DNA from: Tardibacter chloracetimidivorans
GTDB taxonomy: Bacteria; Pseudomonadota; Alphaproteobacteria; Sphingomonadales; Sphingomonadaceae
Direction of reading: 5' to 3'
NCBI RefSeq assembly: GCF_001890385.1
Contig: NZ_CP018221.1
Location: 2,405,501-2,469,500, forward strand
Length of the DNA: 64,000 nt
Numbering within the stretch: position 1 is the first letter of the stretch; every line of letters begins with the position of its first letter. Shown here piece by piece: positions 56,939 to 64,000 of this stretch. Both the position numbers and the translations under genes were made by a program. Below the pieces are notes generated by a model. That model was given only the letters and a program-made list of their open reading frames with translations. It was not told the DNA's origin and ran no database searches.

Positions 56939-58426
56939 ATGCGCGGCAATGCGCTGTTCGAACCAGGCAGGAATTGCGCGACCGTCGCCCTTACGCAGCG
57001 CCATGCGGTCGTGATCGACGCCGCCGACTATTTCCGCGCCGCGCGCGACGCGATGCTGCGGGCAGAAGAGCAGATATTGCTGATCTGCTGGGATTTCGAC
57101 CCGCGCATCAAGCTGGACCCGGACGCCGACGACGGTGACCACCCGAACCGGCTTGGCGATTTCATCCTGTGGCTGGCCCGGCGGCGTCCCCAGCTTCAGA
57201 TTCATGTGCTGATGTGGAACATTGGAGCGGTGAAGCTGCTTGGTCGAGGCAGGGCCGTGCTGACATCGTTGCGCTGGGCGAGGCGGCGCAACATCACCTT
57301 CAAGTTCGACAGCGCTCATCCCATCGGCGCGGCCCACCACCAGAAGATCGTCGTGATAGATGATGCGCTCGCCTTTTGCGGCGGGATCGACATGACGGCG
57401 GACCGCTGGGATACATCGGCGCATCTCGACGACGATCCGCGCCGCCGCCGGCCTTCAGGAAGGTGCTATGGCGCGTGGCACGACGCCACCGTCGCCTTGG
57501 ACAGCGAAGCGGCGAAGGCGCTTGGCGAAATCGGCCGCGACCGCTGGCGACGCGCATGCGGGGACGCGCTGCCGGTTCCTTCCGCGACCGGCGATGACAT
57601 CTGGCCCGAGTGGCTGAAGCCCGATTTCCGCGATCTTCCCGTGGCGATTTCGCGCACGCGCCCAAACCACGAAGGCGAGGATGGGCTGCGGGAGATCGAG
57701 CGGCTCTATCTCGACATGATCGCCTCTGCGCGCCGCTTCATCTATGCCGAGAACCAGTATTTCGCGTCCCGCAAGATCGCCGAGGCGATGGCCGCGCGGC
57801 TGGCCGAACCCGATCCTCCGGAGATCGTGCTGATCAACCCGGAAACGGCGGACGGCCCGCTTCAGGAAGAAGCAATGGGAAGCGCGAGGGCGAGGCTGAT
57901 GGAAAAGCTGGAGCAGCTGGACCATCGCCGCCGGTTTCGCATCTACACACCCGTCACCGAGGCGGGCGACCCGATCTATGTCCACGCCAAGATCATGATC
58001 GTCGATGACGTGATATTGCGCGTCGGCTCATCCAATATGAACAACCGCTCGCTGGGGCTGGACAGCGAATGCGACGTTACGATCGAAGCCGGAGCGACTA
58101 ACGCGACCAACCGCCGGACCATTGCCGCCATTCGCACGCGCCTGATGGCCGAACATCTCGGCGTCGAACCCGAAGCCATCGTGCGACTGATTACGGAGAA
58201 CGGCGATTCGATCATCGCTGTGATCGAACAGGTGCGCGGCAAGGGCAAGACGCTGGTTCCGTTCGAGCCGCCACCATTGAACGAAATCGAGAAGAAGCTC
58301 GCCGACAACGAAGTGCTGGACCCGGAATCGCCGGACGAGATGTTCGAGCCCTATGCCCAGCGGGGCCTGTTCCGTCGCTGGAGCCGCCACATGCGCCGGC
58401 CTTCCTTCACGCGCGGCCGTGGATGA
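56939..58426 (+). CDS. Phospholipase D family protein
   Basis: A 495-residue enzyme with two HKD motifs: HHQKIVVIDDALAFCGGID and HAKIMIVDDVILRVGSSN, each followed by the usual hydrophobic strand. Other segments are EQILLICWDFDPRIKL and YAENQYFASRKIAEAM. It likely hydrolyses or transphosphatidylates phospholipids. GGGGAGAGG precedes the ATG. No signal peptide is seen. It overlaps the convergent gene by 20 bp. Confidence 0.93.
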   Translation: MRGNALFEPGRNCATVALTQRHAVVIDAADYFRAARDAMLRAEEQILLICWDFDPRIKLDPDADDGDHPNRLGDFILWLARRRPQLQIHVLMWNIGAVKLLGRGRAVLTSLRWARRRNITFKFDSAHPIGAAHHQKIVVIDDALAFCGGIDMTADRWDTSAHLDDDPRRRRPSGRCYGAWHDATVALDSEAAKALGEIGRDRWRRACGDALPVPSATGDDIWPEWLKPDFRDLPVAISRTRPNHEGEDGLREIERLYLDMIASARRFIYAENQYFASRKIAEAMAARLAEPDPPEIVLINPETADGPLQEEAMGSARARLMEKLEQLDHRRRFRIYTPVTEAGDPIYVHAKIMIVDDVILRVGSSNMNNRSLGLDSECDVTIEAGATNATNRRTIAAIRTRLMAEHLGVEPEAIVRLITENGDSIIAVIEQVRGKGKTLVPFEPPPLNEIEKKLADNEVLDPESPDEMFEPYAQRGLFRRWSRHMRRPSFTRGRG

Positions 58427-58853
58427 TCGCGTCCAGCCGCCGGATGTAGCGGCGCAGCATGTCCGTGAGCGACGACGCCACCTGCGCGACGTTGCCCCCG
58501 CCGCGCGCCGTGCGGACAAGGCCTTCCAGCCCCGCGGCCGTGGCGCGCCCGGCTTCTTCGGCAACGCTGTCGAAGCGGCGGCGGACACGCGGCTGCGCGT
58601 CCCTGTAGGCGGTCAGCAGAAGCTCGCGATCGGGTCGGCCGCTTTGCCCGATGTGCCCCGCGTAGCTGCTCGGGCACCAGGCGGCCAGATCGTCCAGAAG
58701 GTCGGGCTCGGCATCGATATGCTCCAGCAGCATCAACGGCTCGTAGAAGTGATTGAGGTAATCGCTGGCGAGGCCGGTAGCCGGGTTGACGCCGCTCACG
58801 CCGGATGGCGCGGGACGATGGCCTGACGTTTCAAGATGCGATTCCCCGGACAT
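58407..58853 (-). CDS. Conserved hypothetical protein
   Basis: A 148-residue protein rich in helix, with SDYLNHFYEPLMLLEHIDAE, CPSSYAGHIGQ and a C-terminal TDMLRRYIRRLDAIIHGRA. I do not recognise the family. ATG at 58853 is taken as the start; a GTG at 58871 would add six residues. A perfect 8-bp inverted repeat (58884-58905) lies just upstream. It overlaps the PLD gene by 20 bp. Confidence 0.7.
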   Translation of the reverse strand: MSGESHLETSGHRPAPSGVSGVNPATGLASDYLNHFYEPLMLLEHIDAEPDLLDDLAAWCPSSYAGHIGQSGRPDRELLLTAYRDAQPRVRRRFDSVAEEAGRATAAGLEGLVRTARGGGNVAQVASSLTDMLRRYIRRLDAIIHGRA

Positions 58854-58883
58854 TGCAGCTTTGACTAGCACCCAGCGGTAACA

Positions 58884-58905
58884 AATCTCTTACGTCGAAG
58901 AGATT
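58884..58905. promoter_or_regulatory. Inverted repeat AATCTCTT-N6-AAGAGATT
   Basis: Perfect 8-bp arms with the spacer ACGTCG. It lies 13 bp beyond the possible GTG start and 30 bp from the ATG of the minus-strand hypothetical gene, in promoter position. The regulator is unknown. Confidence 0.4.
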
Positions 58906-58910
58906 GTGGT

Positions 58911-58922
58911 GCGTTGCAACGC
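58911..58922. promoter_or_regulatory. Palindrome GCGTTGCAACGC
   Basis: A perfect 12-bp palindrome whose GTTGCAAC core recurs, split by 4 nt, at 58995-59014. Both lie between the minus-strand hypothetical gene and the porin gene, and may be one regulator's sites. Confidence 0.4.
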
Positions 58923-58994
58923 GGAGGGCACGCGCCTGTTCCAGCGATGAAGCGGTTTTTTCTGGCGATGCACGAATCTTCTTGTGGAATCAGT

Positions 58995-59014
58995 TTGTTG
59001 CATTCCTGCAACAA
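58995..59014. promoter_or_regulatory. Inverted repeat TTGTTGCA-N4-TGCAACAA
   Basis: Perfect 8-bp arms around TTCC, 179 bp upstream of the porin start. It shares the GTTGCA/TGCAAC core with the palindrome at 58911-58922. The remaining sequence to 59192 holds no credible gene; the porin has AAGGGGA 6 nt before its ATG. Confidence 0.4.
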
Positions 59015-59192
59015 CTCCGTGTCACCCTTCGCGATCGCCGCATATTTTTCTTGTGCGCCGCAAGGCGGGTAGCCATGTTCGTCGTACCCGATGGGTCACG
59101 GCGCTCTTTTGTAGCTTTCAATGAAGCGCCGGACACGCGGGCTCGCAGGATCGAACAAGATTTTGCCTGTGCTGTTACTGAAGGGGAATTTG

Positions 59193-59933
59193 ATGACTAT
59201 CTCCAAGATCACGCTCGCTGCGGCGCTTGCCGCCAGCGCACTGGTTGCCACGCCTGCTCTTGCGCAGGACGCTCCCGCCGATGGCCTGACCGTAACCGGC
59301 AGCGCCACCATCGTTTCCGACTATCGCTTCCGCGGTATTTCGCTGTCCGATCGTGACGCGACGATCCAGGGCGGCTTCGGCGTTTCGCATGATTCCGGCT
59401 TCTACGTTGGCACCTGGGGCTCGGGCCTCTCCGGCTTCGGCAGCTTCGGCGGATCGAACACCGAAATCGACGTTTACGGCGGTTACACGACCGACCTCGG
59501 CGGCATGACCGTTGACGTCGGCCTGCTGTGGTATCTGTACCCGGGCACCACCGGCACCGACTATGCGGAGCCCTATGCCTCGGTCAGCGGCGCTTTCGGC
59601 CCGCTGGAAGCGAAGGTGGGCGTTGCCTATGCGCCTGATCAGGACGCAATCGGCAGCGACGACAACCTCTATGTCTTCACCGATGTGTCGGCCGCCATTC
59701 CGGAAACGCCCCTCACGCTGAAGGCGCATTATGGCTACACCGACGGTTCGCTCGGCGGCCTGAACGGCAGCTACAGCGACTGGTCGATCGGCGCTTCGGC
59801 AAGCTGGAAGGCGCTTAACTTCGGCGTGTCCTATGTCGACACCAGCATCAGCAAGGGTGACGACCTGTTCATGGACCCGACCCGCAAGATTGCGCAGGAC
59901 GGCGTCGTGTTCTCGATCGGCGCTTCTTTCTAA
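59193..59933 (+). CDS. TorF family putative porin
   Basis: A 246-residue outer-membrane beta-barrel. The signal peptide is MTISKITLAAALAASALVATPALAQ; the mature start is VTGSATIVSDYRFRGISLSD, the family signature, and the C-terminus VVFSIGASF ends in Phe. Alternating strands and an YTDLGGMTVDVGLLWYLYPG-like segment are present. It probably forms a small outer-membrane channel or adhesin-like barrel. It has its own promoter region with palindromes and its own terminator, so it is monocistronic. Confidence 0.92.
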   Translation: MTISKITLAAALAASALVATPALAQDAPADGLTVTGSATIVSDYRFRGISLSDRDATIQGGFGVSHDSGFYVGTWGSGLSGFGSFGGSNTEIDVYGGYTTDLGGMTVDVGLLWYLYPGTTGTDYAEPYASVSGAFGPLEAKVGVAYAPDQDAIGSDDNLYVFTDVSAAIPETPLTLKAHYGYTDGSLGGLNGSYSDWSIGASASWKALNFGVSYVDTSISKGDDLFMDPTRKIAQDGVVFSIGASF

Positions 59934-59957
59934 GCGCAGACACAGAGACTTGGGAAA

Positions 59958-59988
59958 GGCCTCGGCGGGCGACCGCCGGGGCCTTTTT
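59958..59988 (+). terminator. Rho-independent terminator after the porin gene
   Basis: Stem GGCCTCGGCGG and CCGCCGGGGCC (11 bp with one U-G) closed by a GCGA (GNRA) loop, followed by TTTTT. It begins 24 bp after the stop codon. Confidence 0.95.
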
Positions 59989-60083
59989 CTTTGGTCGCAC
60001 GGGGGGGGGCGACGCGGCAGGCGCGAGGAACATTCAAGGCCGGCGCGGGTTCTTCCAATATTGCGACAATGGAAGGGTTTGAA

Positions 60084-60353
60084 ATGGCATTTGCTCTTGG
60101 CAGAAGCGTGTTGGGGCCCGCCATCGGCGGGGCGGTGCTGGGCGGCATTGCGATGCTGGCGGGCAAGATGCTCAGCAACAAACGGAATATCCACCAGCCC
60201 GGCGACGGCGCGGCCGTTCGCAGCGGCGAAGGCAGCGTGAGGTCGGCGGGGCCGACCGGCATGCGCACGGAGCCCGCCAAATGGACGAAGGAGGATGAGG
60301 CCTCGGACGAATCCTTCCCGGCCAGCGATCCGCCGGGACAGGGCGTGGGCTGA
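60084..60353 (+). CDS. Small protein with ESFPASDPP motif
   Basis: An 89-residue protein: MAFALGRSVLGPAIGGAVLGGIAMLAGKML, a Gly-rich hydrophobic helix probably spanning the membrane, then a polar tail ending EASDESFPASDPPGQGVG. The ESFPASDPP motif recurs at the C-termini of many unrelated small bacterial proteins; its role is unknown. GGAAGGG sits 6 nt before the ATG. A run of nine G bases lies 75 bp upstream. Confidence 0.75.
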   Translation: MAFALGRSVLGPAIGGAVLGGIAMLAGKMLSNKRNIHQPGDGAAVRSGEGSVRSAGPTGMRTEPAKWTKEDEASDESFPASDPPGQGVG

Positions 60354-60399
60354 CACGCAAACGCCCCCAAGCAGCGGCGACAATCCGGCGGGTCAGTCC

Positions 60400-60437
60400 C
60401 GCTCAAAAGAAAACGCCCCGGCAATGCCGGGGCGTTT
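60400..60437 (-). terminator. Rho-independent terminator after glnA
   Basis: On the minus strand AAACGCCCCGGC pairs with GCCGGGGCGTTT across a 3-nt loop, followed by TCTTTT. It starts 24 bp after the glnA stop. The same hairpin would only weakly terminate in the plus direction. Confidence 0.9.
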
Positions 60438-60461
60438 CCGTATCGAAAGGCCTAGGGGAGA

Positions 60462-61874
60462 TCAGGCCGAATAGTACATGTCGAACTCGACCGGAGCCGG
60501 GGTCATCTCCCAACGGGCGACCTCTTCCATCTTCAGTTCGATGTAGCTGTCGATCTGGTCGGACGTGAACACATCGCCCTTGGTGAAGACTTCCTTGGAA
60601 GCGGCAAGCGATTCCAGCGCCTCGCGAAGAGAGGCGCAGACGGTCGGCACCTCGGCCAGTTCGGCCGGCGGCAGGTCATAGAGGTTCTTGTCCATCGCGT
60701 CGCCGGGATGGATCTTGTTCTGAATGCCGTCGAGCCCGGCCATCAGCAGCGCCGAATAGGCGAGATACGGGTTCGCGGTCGCATCGGGGAAGCGCACTTC
60801 CACGCGGCGCGACTTGGAGCCGGTGCCATAAGGAATACGGCAGGAAGCCGAACGGTTGCGGCTAGAATAGGCCAGCAACACCGGCGCTTCATAACCCGGA
60901 ACCAGCCGCTTGTAGCTGTTGGTCGACGGGTTGGTGAAGGCGTTCACTGCCTTGGCGTGCTTGATGATGCCGCCGATGAAGTAGAGTGCAGTCTCCGACA
61001 GGCCCGCATAGCCGTTGCCGGCAAACAGCGGATTGCCCTTGTCCCAGATCGAAATGTGCGTGTGCATGCCGGAGCCGTTATCTTCCTTGATCGGCTTGGG
61101 CATGAAGGTCGCGGTCTTGCCATAGGCATGGGCGACCTGGTGCACGACATATTTGTAGATCTGCATGCGATCTGCCGTCGTCACCAGCGTGCCGAACTCC
61201 AGACCCAGCTCGTGCTGGGCGGCGGCGACTTCATGGTGATGCTTGTCGCAGGGCAGGCCCATTTCGAGCATGGTGGAAACCATCTCGCCGCGCAGGTCGA
61301 CGCAGCTGTCGACGGGGGCGACGGGGAAGTAGCCGCCCTTGGCGCGCGGACGGTGCGCCATGTTGCCGCCTTCATAATCGCGACCGCTGTTGACCGGCAG
61401 TTCGACGTCGTCGAGCGAGTAGAAGCCGCCGTTGTAGCTGAGGCCGAACTTCACGTCGTCGAACACGAAGAACTCGGCTTCCGGACCGACATAGGCGGTG
61501 TCGCCGATGCCGCTTGCCTTCAGATAGGCTTCGGCGCGCTTGGCGGTCGAGCGCGGGTCGCGTGCATAGAGTTCGCCGGTCGACGGTTCGACGATATCGC
61601 AGATCAGGATCATCATCGGGGTCGCCGAGAACGGGTCCATATAGACCGCGTCCAGATCGGCCTTCAGGATCATGTCGGATTCGTTGATGGCCTTCCAGCC
61701 GGCGATCGACGAACCGTCGAACATGAAGCCGTCTTCCAGCATGTCGTCGGTGACGGCGCGCTTGGCCATCGTCAGATGCTGCCACTTGCCGCGCGGGTCG
61801 GTGAAGCGGAGATCGACCCATTCGACCTCATTTTCTTCGATCATCTTCAGAATCTTTGCGGCGTCGTTCGCCAT
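60462..61874 (-). CDS. glnA: Glutamine synthetase, type I
   Basis: A 470-residue GSI enzyme condensing glutamate and ammonia with [53 protein letters not shown] and SCRIPYG are conserved. The adenylylation tyrosine lies in [12 protein letters not shown], so activity should be controlled by GlnE. glnB lies 61 bp upstream on the same strand, so they may be cotranscribed from the glnB promoter. Confidence 0.98.
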   Translation of the reverse strand: MANDAAKILKMIEENEVEWVDLRFTDPRGKWQHLTMAKRAVTDDMLEDGFMFDGSSIAGWKAINESDMILKADLDAVYMDPFSATPMMILICDIVEPSTGELYARDPRSTAKRAEAYLKASGIGDTAYVGPEAEFFVFDDVKFGLSYNGGFYSLDDVELPVNSGRDYEGGNMAHRPRAKGGYFPVAPVDSCVDLRGEMVSTMLEMGLPCDKHHHEVAAAQHELGLEFGTLVTTADRMQIYKYVVHQVAHAYGKTATFMPKPIKEDNGSGMHTHISIWDKGNPLFAGNGYAGLSETALYFIGGIIKHAKAVNAFTNPSTNSYKRLVPGYEAPVLLAYSSRNRSASCRIPYGTGSKSRRVEVRFPDATANPYLAYSALLMAGLDGIQNKIHPGDAMDKNLYDLPPAELAEVPTVCASLREALESLAASKEVFTKGDVFTSDQIDSYIELKMEEVARWEMTPAPVEFDMYYSA

Positions 61875-61935
61875 GGTGCCCTCGCTCTATTGATACGCGG
61901 CCTTGCATCCGCGCGGGTTGGTTAGGTCAGGATAA

Positions 61936-62505
<570 letters not shown>

Positions 62506-62610
62506 TCACCACGCGGCTTCCGTCGAAAACCGCCTCCGAAACAGGATTCGCAGGGGCCGTTCTTGACGCTTGTGATAGCGGTACGTATGTGCGCTCGGCC
62601 TGATGTGCAT

Positions 62611-62688
62611 GGCGACCGTAGCTCAACCGGTTAGAGCACTGGTTTGTGGTACCAGGGGTTGCGGGTTCAAGTCCCGTCGGTCGCCCCA
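62611..62688 (+). tRNA. tRNA-His (GTG)
   Basis: The acceptor GCGACCG pairs with CGGTCGC, with the extra G-1 (62611) opposite C73, the identity element of tRNA-His, and an encoded CCA. Anticodon loop TT-GTG-GT. D-loop AACCGGTTAGAGC and T-loop GGTTCAAGTCC are standard. Confidence 0.97.
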
Positions 62689-62706
62689 TTCCTGCTAAGG
62701 TGCCCT

Positions 62707-63753
62707 TTGACGATTCCATGGAACCTCGCCGATTTCGACGCGCACGAGGATGTGCACTTCTTTCACGATCGTTCCACGGGGCTACGGGCCATCATCGCCA
62801 TCCATTCGACGCATCTCGGCCCCGCGGCGGGCGGGGCGCGCTATTGGCGCTATGCCGGGGATGACGAACCGCTGATCGACGCGCTGCGCCTGTCGCGCGG
62901 CATGAGCTACAAGAACGCGATGGCCGGACTGCCCATGGGGGGCGGCAAGGCCGTTATCCTGCGGGACGACGACGGCAAGGGCGAAGCGCGGCTCGAGGCG
63001 TTCGGCCGCATGATCGAGTCGCTCGGCGGGCGCTATGTGACGGCCGAGGATGTCGGCATGACCGACGAAGACATGCGGGTGATCGCGCGCCGGACACGCC
63101 ATGTGTCGGGCCTTCCGGTGGCCGAAGGCGCCGCAGGCGGCAATCCCGGCCCGGCGACCGCGCTGGGCGTGTTTCTGGGCCTGAAGGCGGCCGTTCGCTA
63201 CAAGCTGGGACGGCTGGACGTGGAGGGGGTTCATGTCGCCATCCAGGGCGTCGGAAGCGTCGGCGCAGCCCTTGCGCGCCATCTTGCGGCCGAAGGGGCG
63301 GTGCTGACCGTCGCCGACGCAGACGAAGCCCGCGCTGCCGGACTGGCGGCGGAGCTTGGCTGCAAGTCCGTTCCCGCCCGGGAGATCATGCGGGTTGCAG
63401 CCGATGTGTTCAGCCCGTGTGCGCTCGGCGCGATCCTCGATGAACAAAGCATCGCCGAGCTGGATGCGGCGGTGGTGGCGGGCGCCGCCAACAACCAGCT
63501 TGCGACCCCCGCAGACGGCGAAAGGCTGCTTTCCAAGGGCATTCTCTATGCCCCCGACTATGTCATCAACGCAGGCGGCATCATCAACGTCGCCACCGAA
63601 TATCTGGGGCAAGGCGACGCAGAATCCGTTCGCGGCAAGCTGGCGCAGATCCCCGAAAGGCTGACCGCGATCTTCGAGCAGAGCGAGCGGCGCGGGCTTC
63701 CCACCGACCGCATCGCCGACGACATGGCCCGGCGTCTGATCGGCAGGGACTGA
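62707..63753 (+). CDS. Glu/Leu/Phe/Val dehydrogenase, leucine-dehydrogenase-like
   Basis: A 348-residue amino acid dehydrogenase. The catalytic lysine is in GLPMGGGKAVIL, the dinucleotide fold is HVAIQGVGSVGAALARHLA, and GAANNQLATPADG is the NAD-site loop. The start is TTG with AAGG upstream, just after tRNA-His; a longer frame crosses the tRNA and is rejected. It deaminates Leu/Val/Phe or Glu; the pattern best fits leucine or phenylalanine dehydrogenase. Confidence 0.88.
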   Translation: MTIPWNLADFDAHEDVHFFHDRSTGLRAIIAIHSTHLGPAAGGARYWRYAGDDEPLIDALRLSRGMSYKNAMAGLPMGGGKAVILRDDDGKGEARLEAFGRMIESLGGRYVTAEDVGMTDEDMRVIARRTRHVSGLPVAEGAAGGNPGPATALGVFLGLKAAVRYKLGRLDVEGVHVAIQGVGSVGAALARHLAAEGAVLTVADADEARAAGLAAELGCKSVPAREIMRVAADVFSPCALGAILDEQSIAELDAAVVAGAANNQLATPADGERLLSKGILYAPDYVINAGGIINVATEYLGQGDAESVRGKLAQIPERLTAIFEQSERRGLPTDRIADDMARRLIGRD

Positions 63754-63823
63754 TCGCTACTGGCAGCACCGGGCGAATTTTCCCGGATTCCTCTGGCTTC
63801 CAAAGCGCGCTAGAGCTTGGGCG

Positions 63824-64000
63824 ATGGGCGGGCTGATCCTTCGACGGCTTTTGACCGGGCTGCCAACATTGCTGCTGGTGGTCGCGCTGTCGTTCATGCT
63901 GATGAGGATCGCCCCGGGTGGTCCGTTCGACGGCGAACGGGCGCTGGACCCTGCGACCCGCGCCGCGCTGGCGAGCCGCTATGGGCTGGACAAGCCGCTG
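63824..64000 (+). CDS. OppB-type ABC transporter permease, 5' part only
   Basis: The first 59 codons of a binding-protein-dependent transport permease: MGGLILRRLLTGLPTLLLVVALSFMLMRIAPGGPFD, followed by ALASRYGLDKPL, which is the conserved start of the oligopeptide/dipeptide DppB/OppB family. The frame runs open to the window edge. It may be part of a peptide uptake operon continuing outside. Confidence 0.85.
   Translation, partial: MGGLILRRLLTGLPTLLLVVALSFMLMRIAPGGPFDGERALDPATRAALASRYGLDKPL

Noticed and set aside
62644..62706. Upstream start of the leucine-dehydrogenase-like gene
   Set aside because: It would lie inside tRNA-His; the TTG at 62707 has AAGG in front and fits the family length.

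Overview
The window is GC-rich chromosomal DNA from an alphaproteobacterium, most likely a member of the Sphingomonadales. The clues are the infA-maf-rng-yacG order, a short-form HisG, an alphaproteobacterial BamF-like lipoprotein (DUF3035) behind lspA, a PEP-CTERM protein ending in a PEPASW-type sorting signal, a TorF-like porin, and interspersed palindromes resembling those common in sphingomonad genomes. I saw no prophage, plasmid genes, rRNA operon, CRISPR array or complete insertion sequence. Almost all of it is a core chromosome packed with housekeeping genes, many overlapping by 1-20 bp.

Layout. 1-2751 (minus): ROK sugar kinase (cut by the window edge), tRNA-Phe, yacG, rng, maf, infA. 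2903-4847: hisG-hisD. 4852-7134: a lipidated subtilisin-like autotransporter. 7245-8770: a HAD phosphatase and dapD. 8767-9736 (minus): VOC protein and TlpA-like lipoprotein, divergent from argH. 9723-13520: argH, an LptM-like lipoprotein, lysA, galU. 13539-19176 (minus): Rrf2 regulator, glpK, amn, a ZnuD-like TonB receptor behind a Zur-like site. 19329-22362: a 33-residue membrane peptide, a DUF2189 protein and a YbaL-type antiporter. 22378-27929: gyrB, recF and dnaN (minus), with a PEP-CTERM gene placed the other way between gyrB and recF. 28095-34517: IalB-like protein, patatin, radA, cvpA, cysS. 34541-35602: an accessory island of four palindromic repeats, a GIY-YIG nuclease gene, a decayed copy of it and an orphan ORF. 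35613-43208: dicarboxylate/amino-acid symporter, thyA-folA-ribF, ileS, lspA, DUF3035. 43216-48459 (minus): HerA-like ATPase, degP, hflC, hflK. 48541-56663: apbC, CoA-binding protein, CysQ/IMPase, pmbA/tldD, ubiA, rsmE, gshA, lipoprotein, rlmB. 56744-64000: tRNA-Tyr, phospholipase D, porin, small ESFPASDPP protein, glnA and glnB (minus, with a sigma54-type promoter), tRNA-His, leucine-dehydrogenase-like gene and the start of an OppB-type permease.

How the genes work together. Several neighbours form functional sets: thyA-folA (dTMP and folate), ribF-ileS-lspA (flavin, translation, lipoprotein processing), degP-hflC-hflK (envelope and membrane proteolysis), glnB-glnA (nitrogen control), dnaN-recF-gyrB (replication), maf-rng-yacG.

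The part most worth following up is 34541-35602. Two palindrome pairs in the same arrangement each lead directly into a GIY-YIG reading frame, and a 37-bp stretch ending at the start codon is identical in both. One frame is intact and one is decayed. This looks like a repeat-nuclease unit comparable in layout to REP/RAYT systems but with a different nuclease. Two nearby aminoacyl-tRNA synthetase genes, cysS and ileS, contain AT-richer patches, and ileS also holds an in-frame palindrome.
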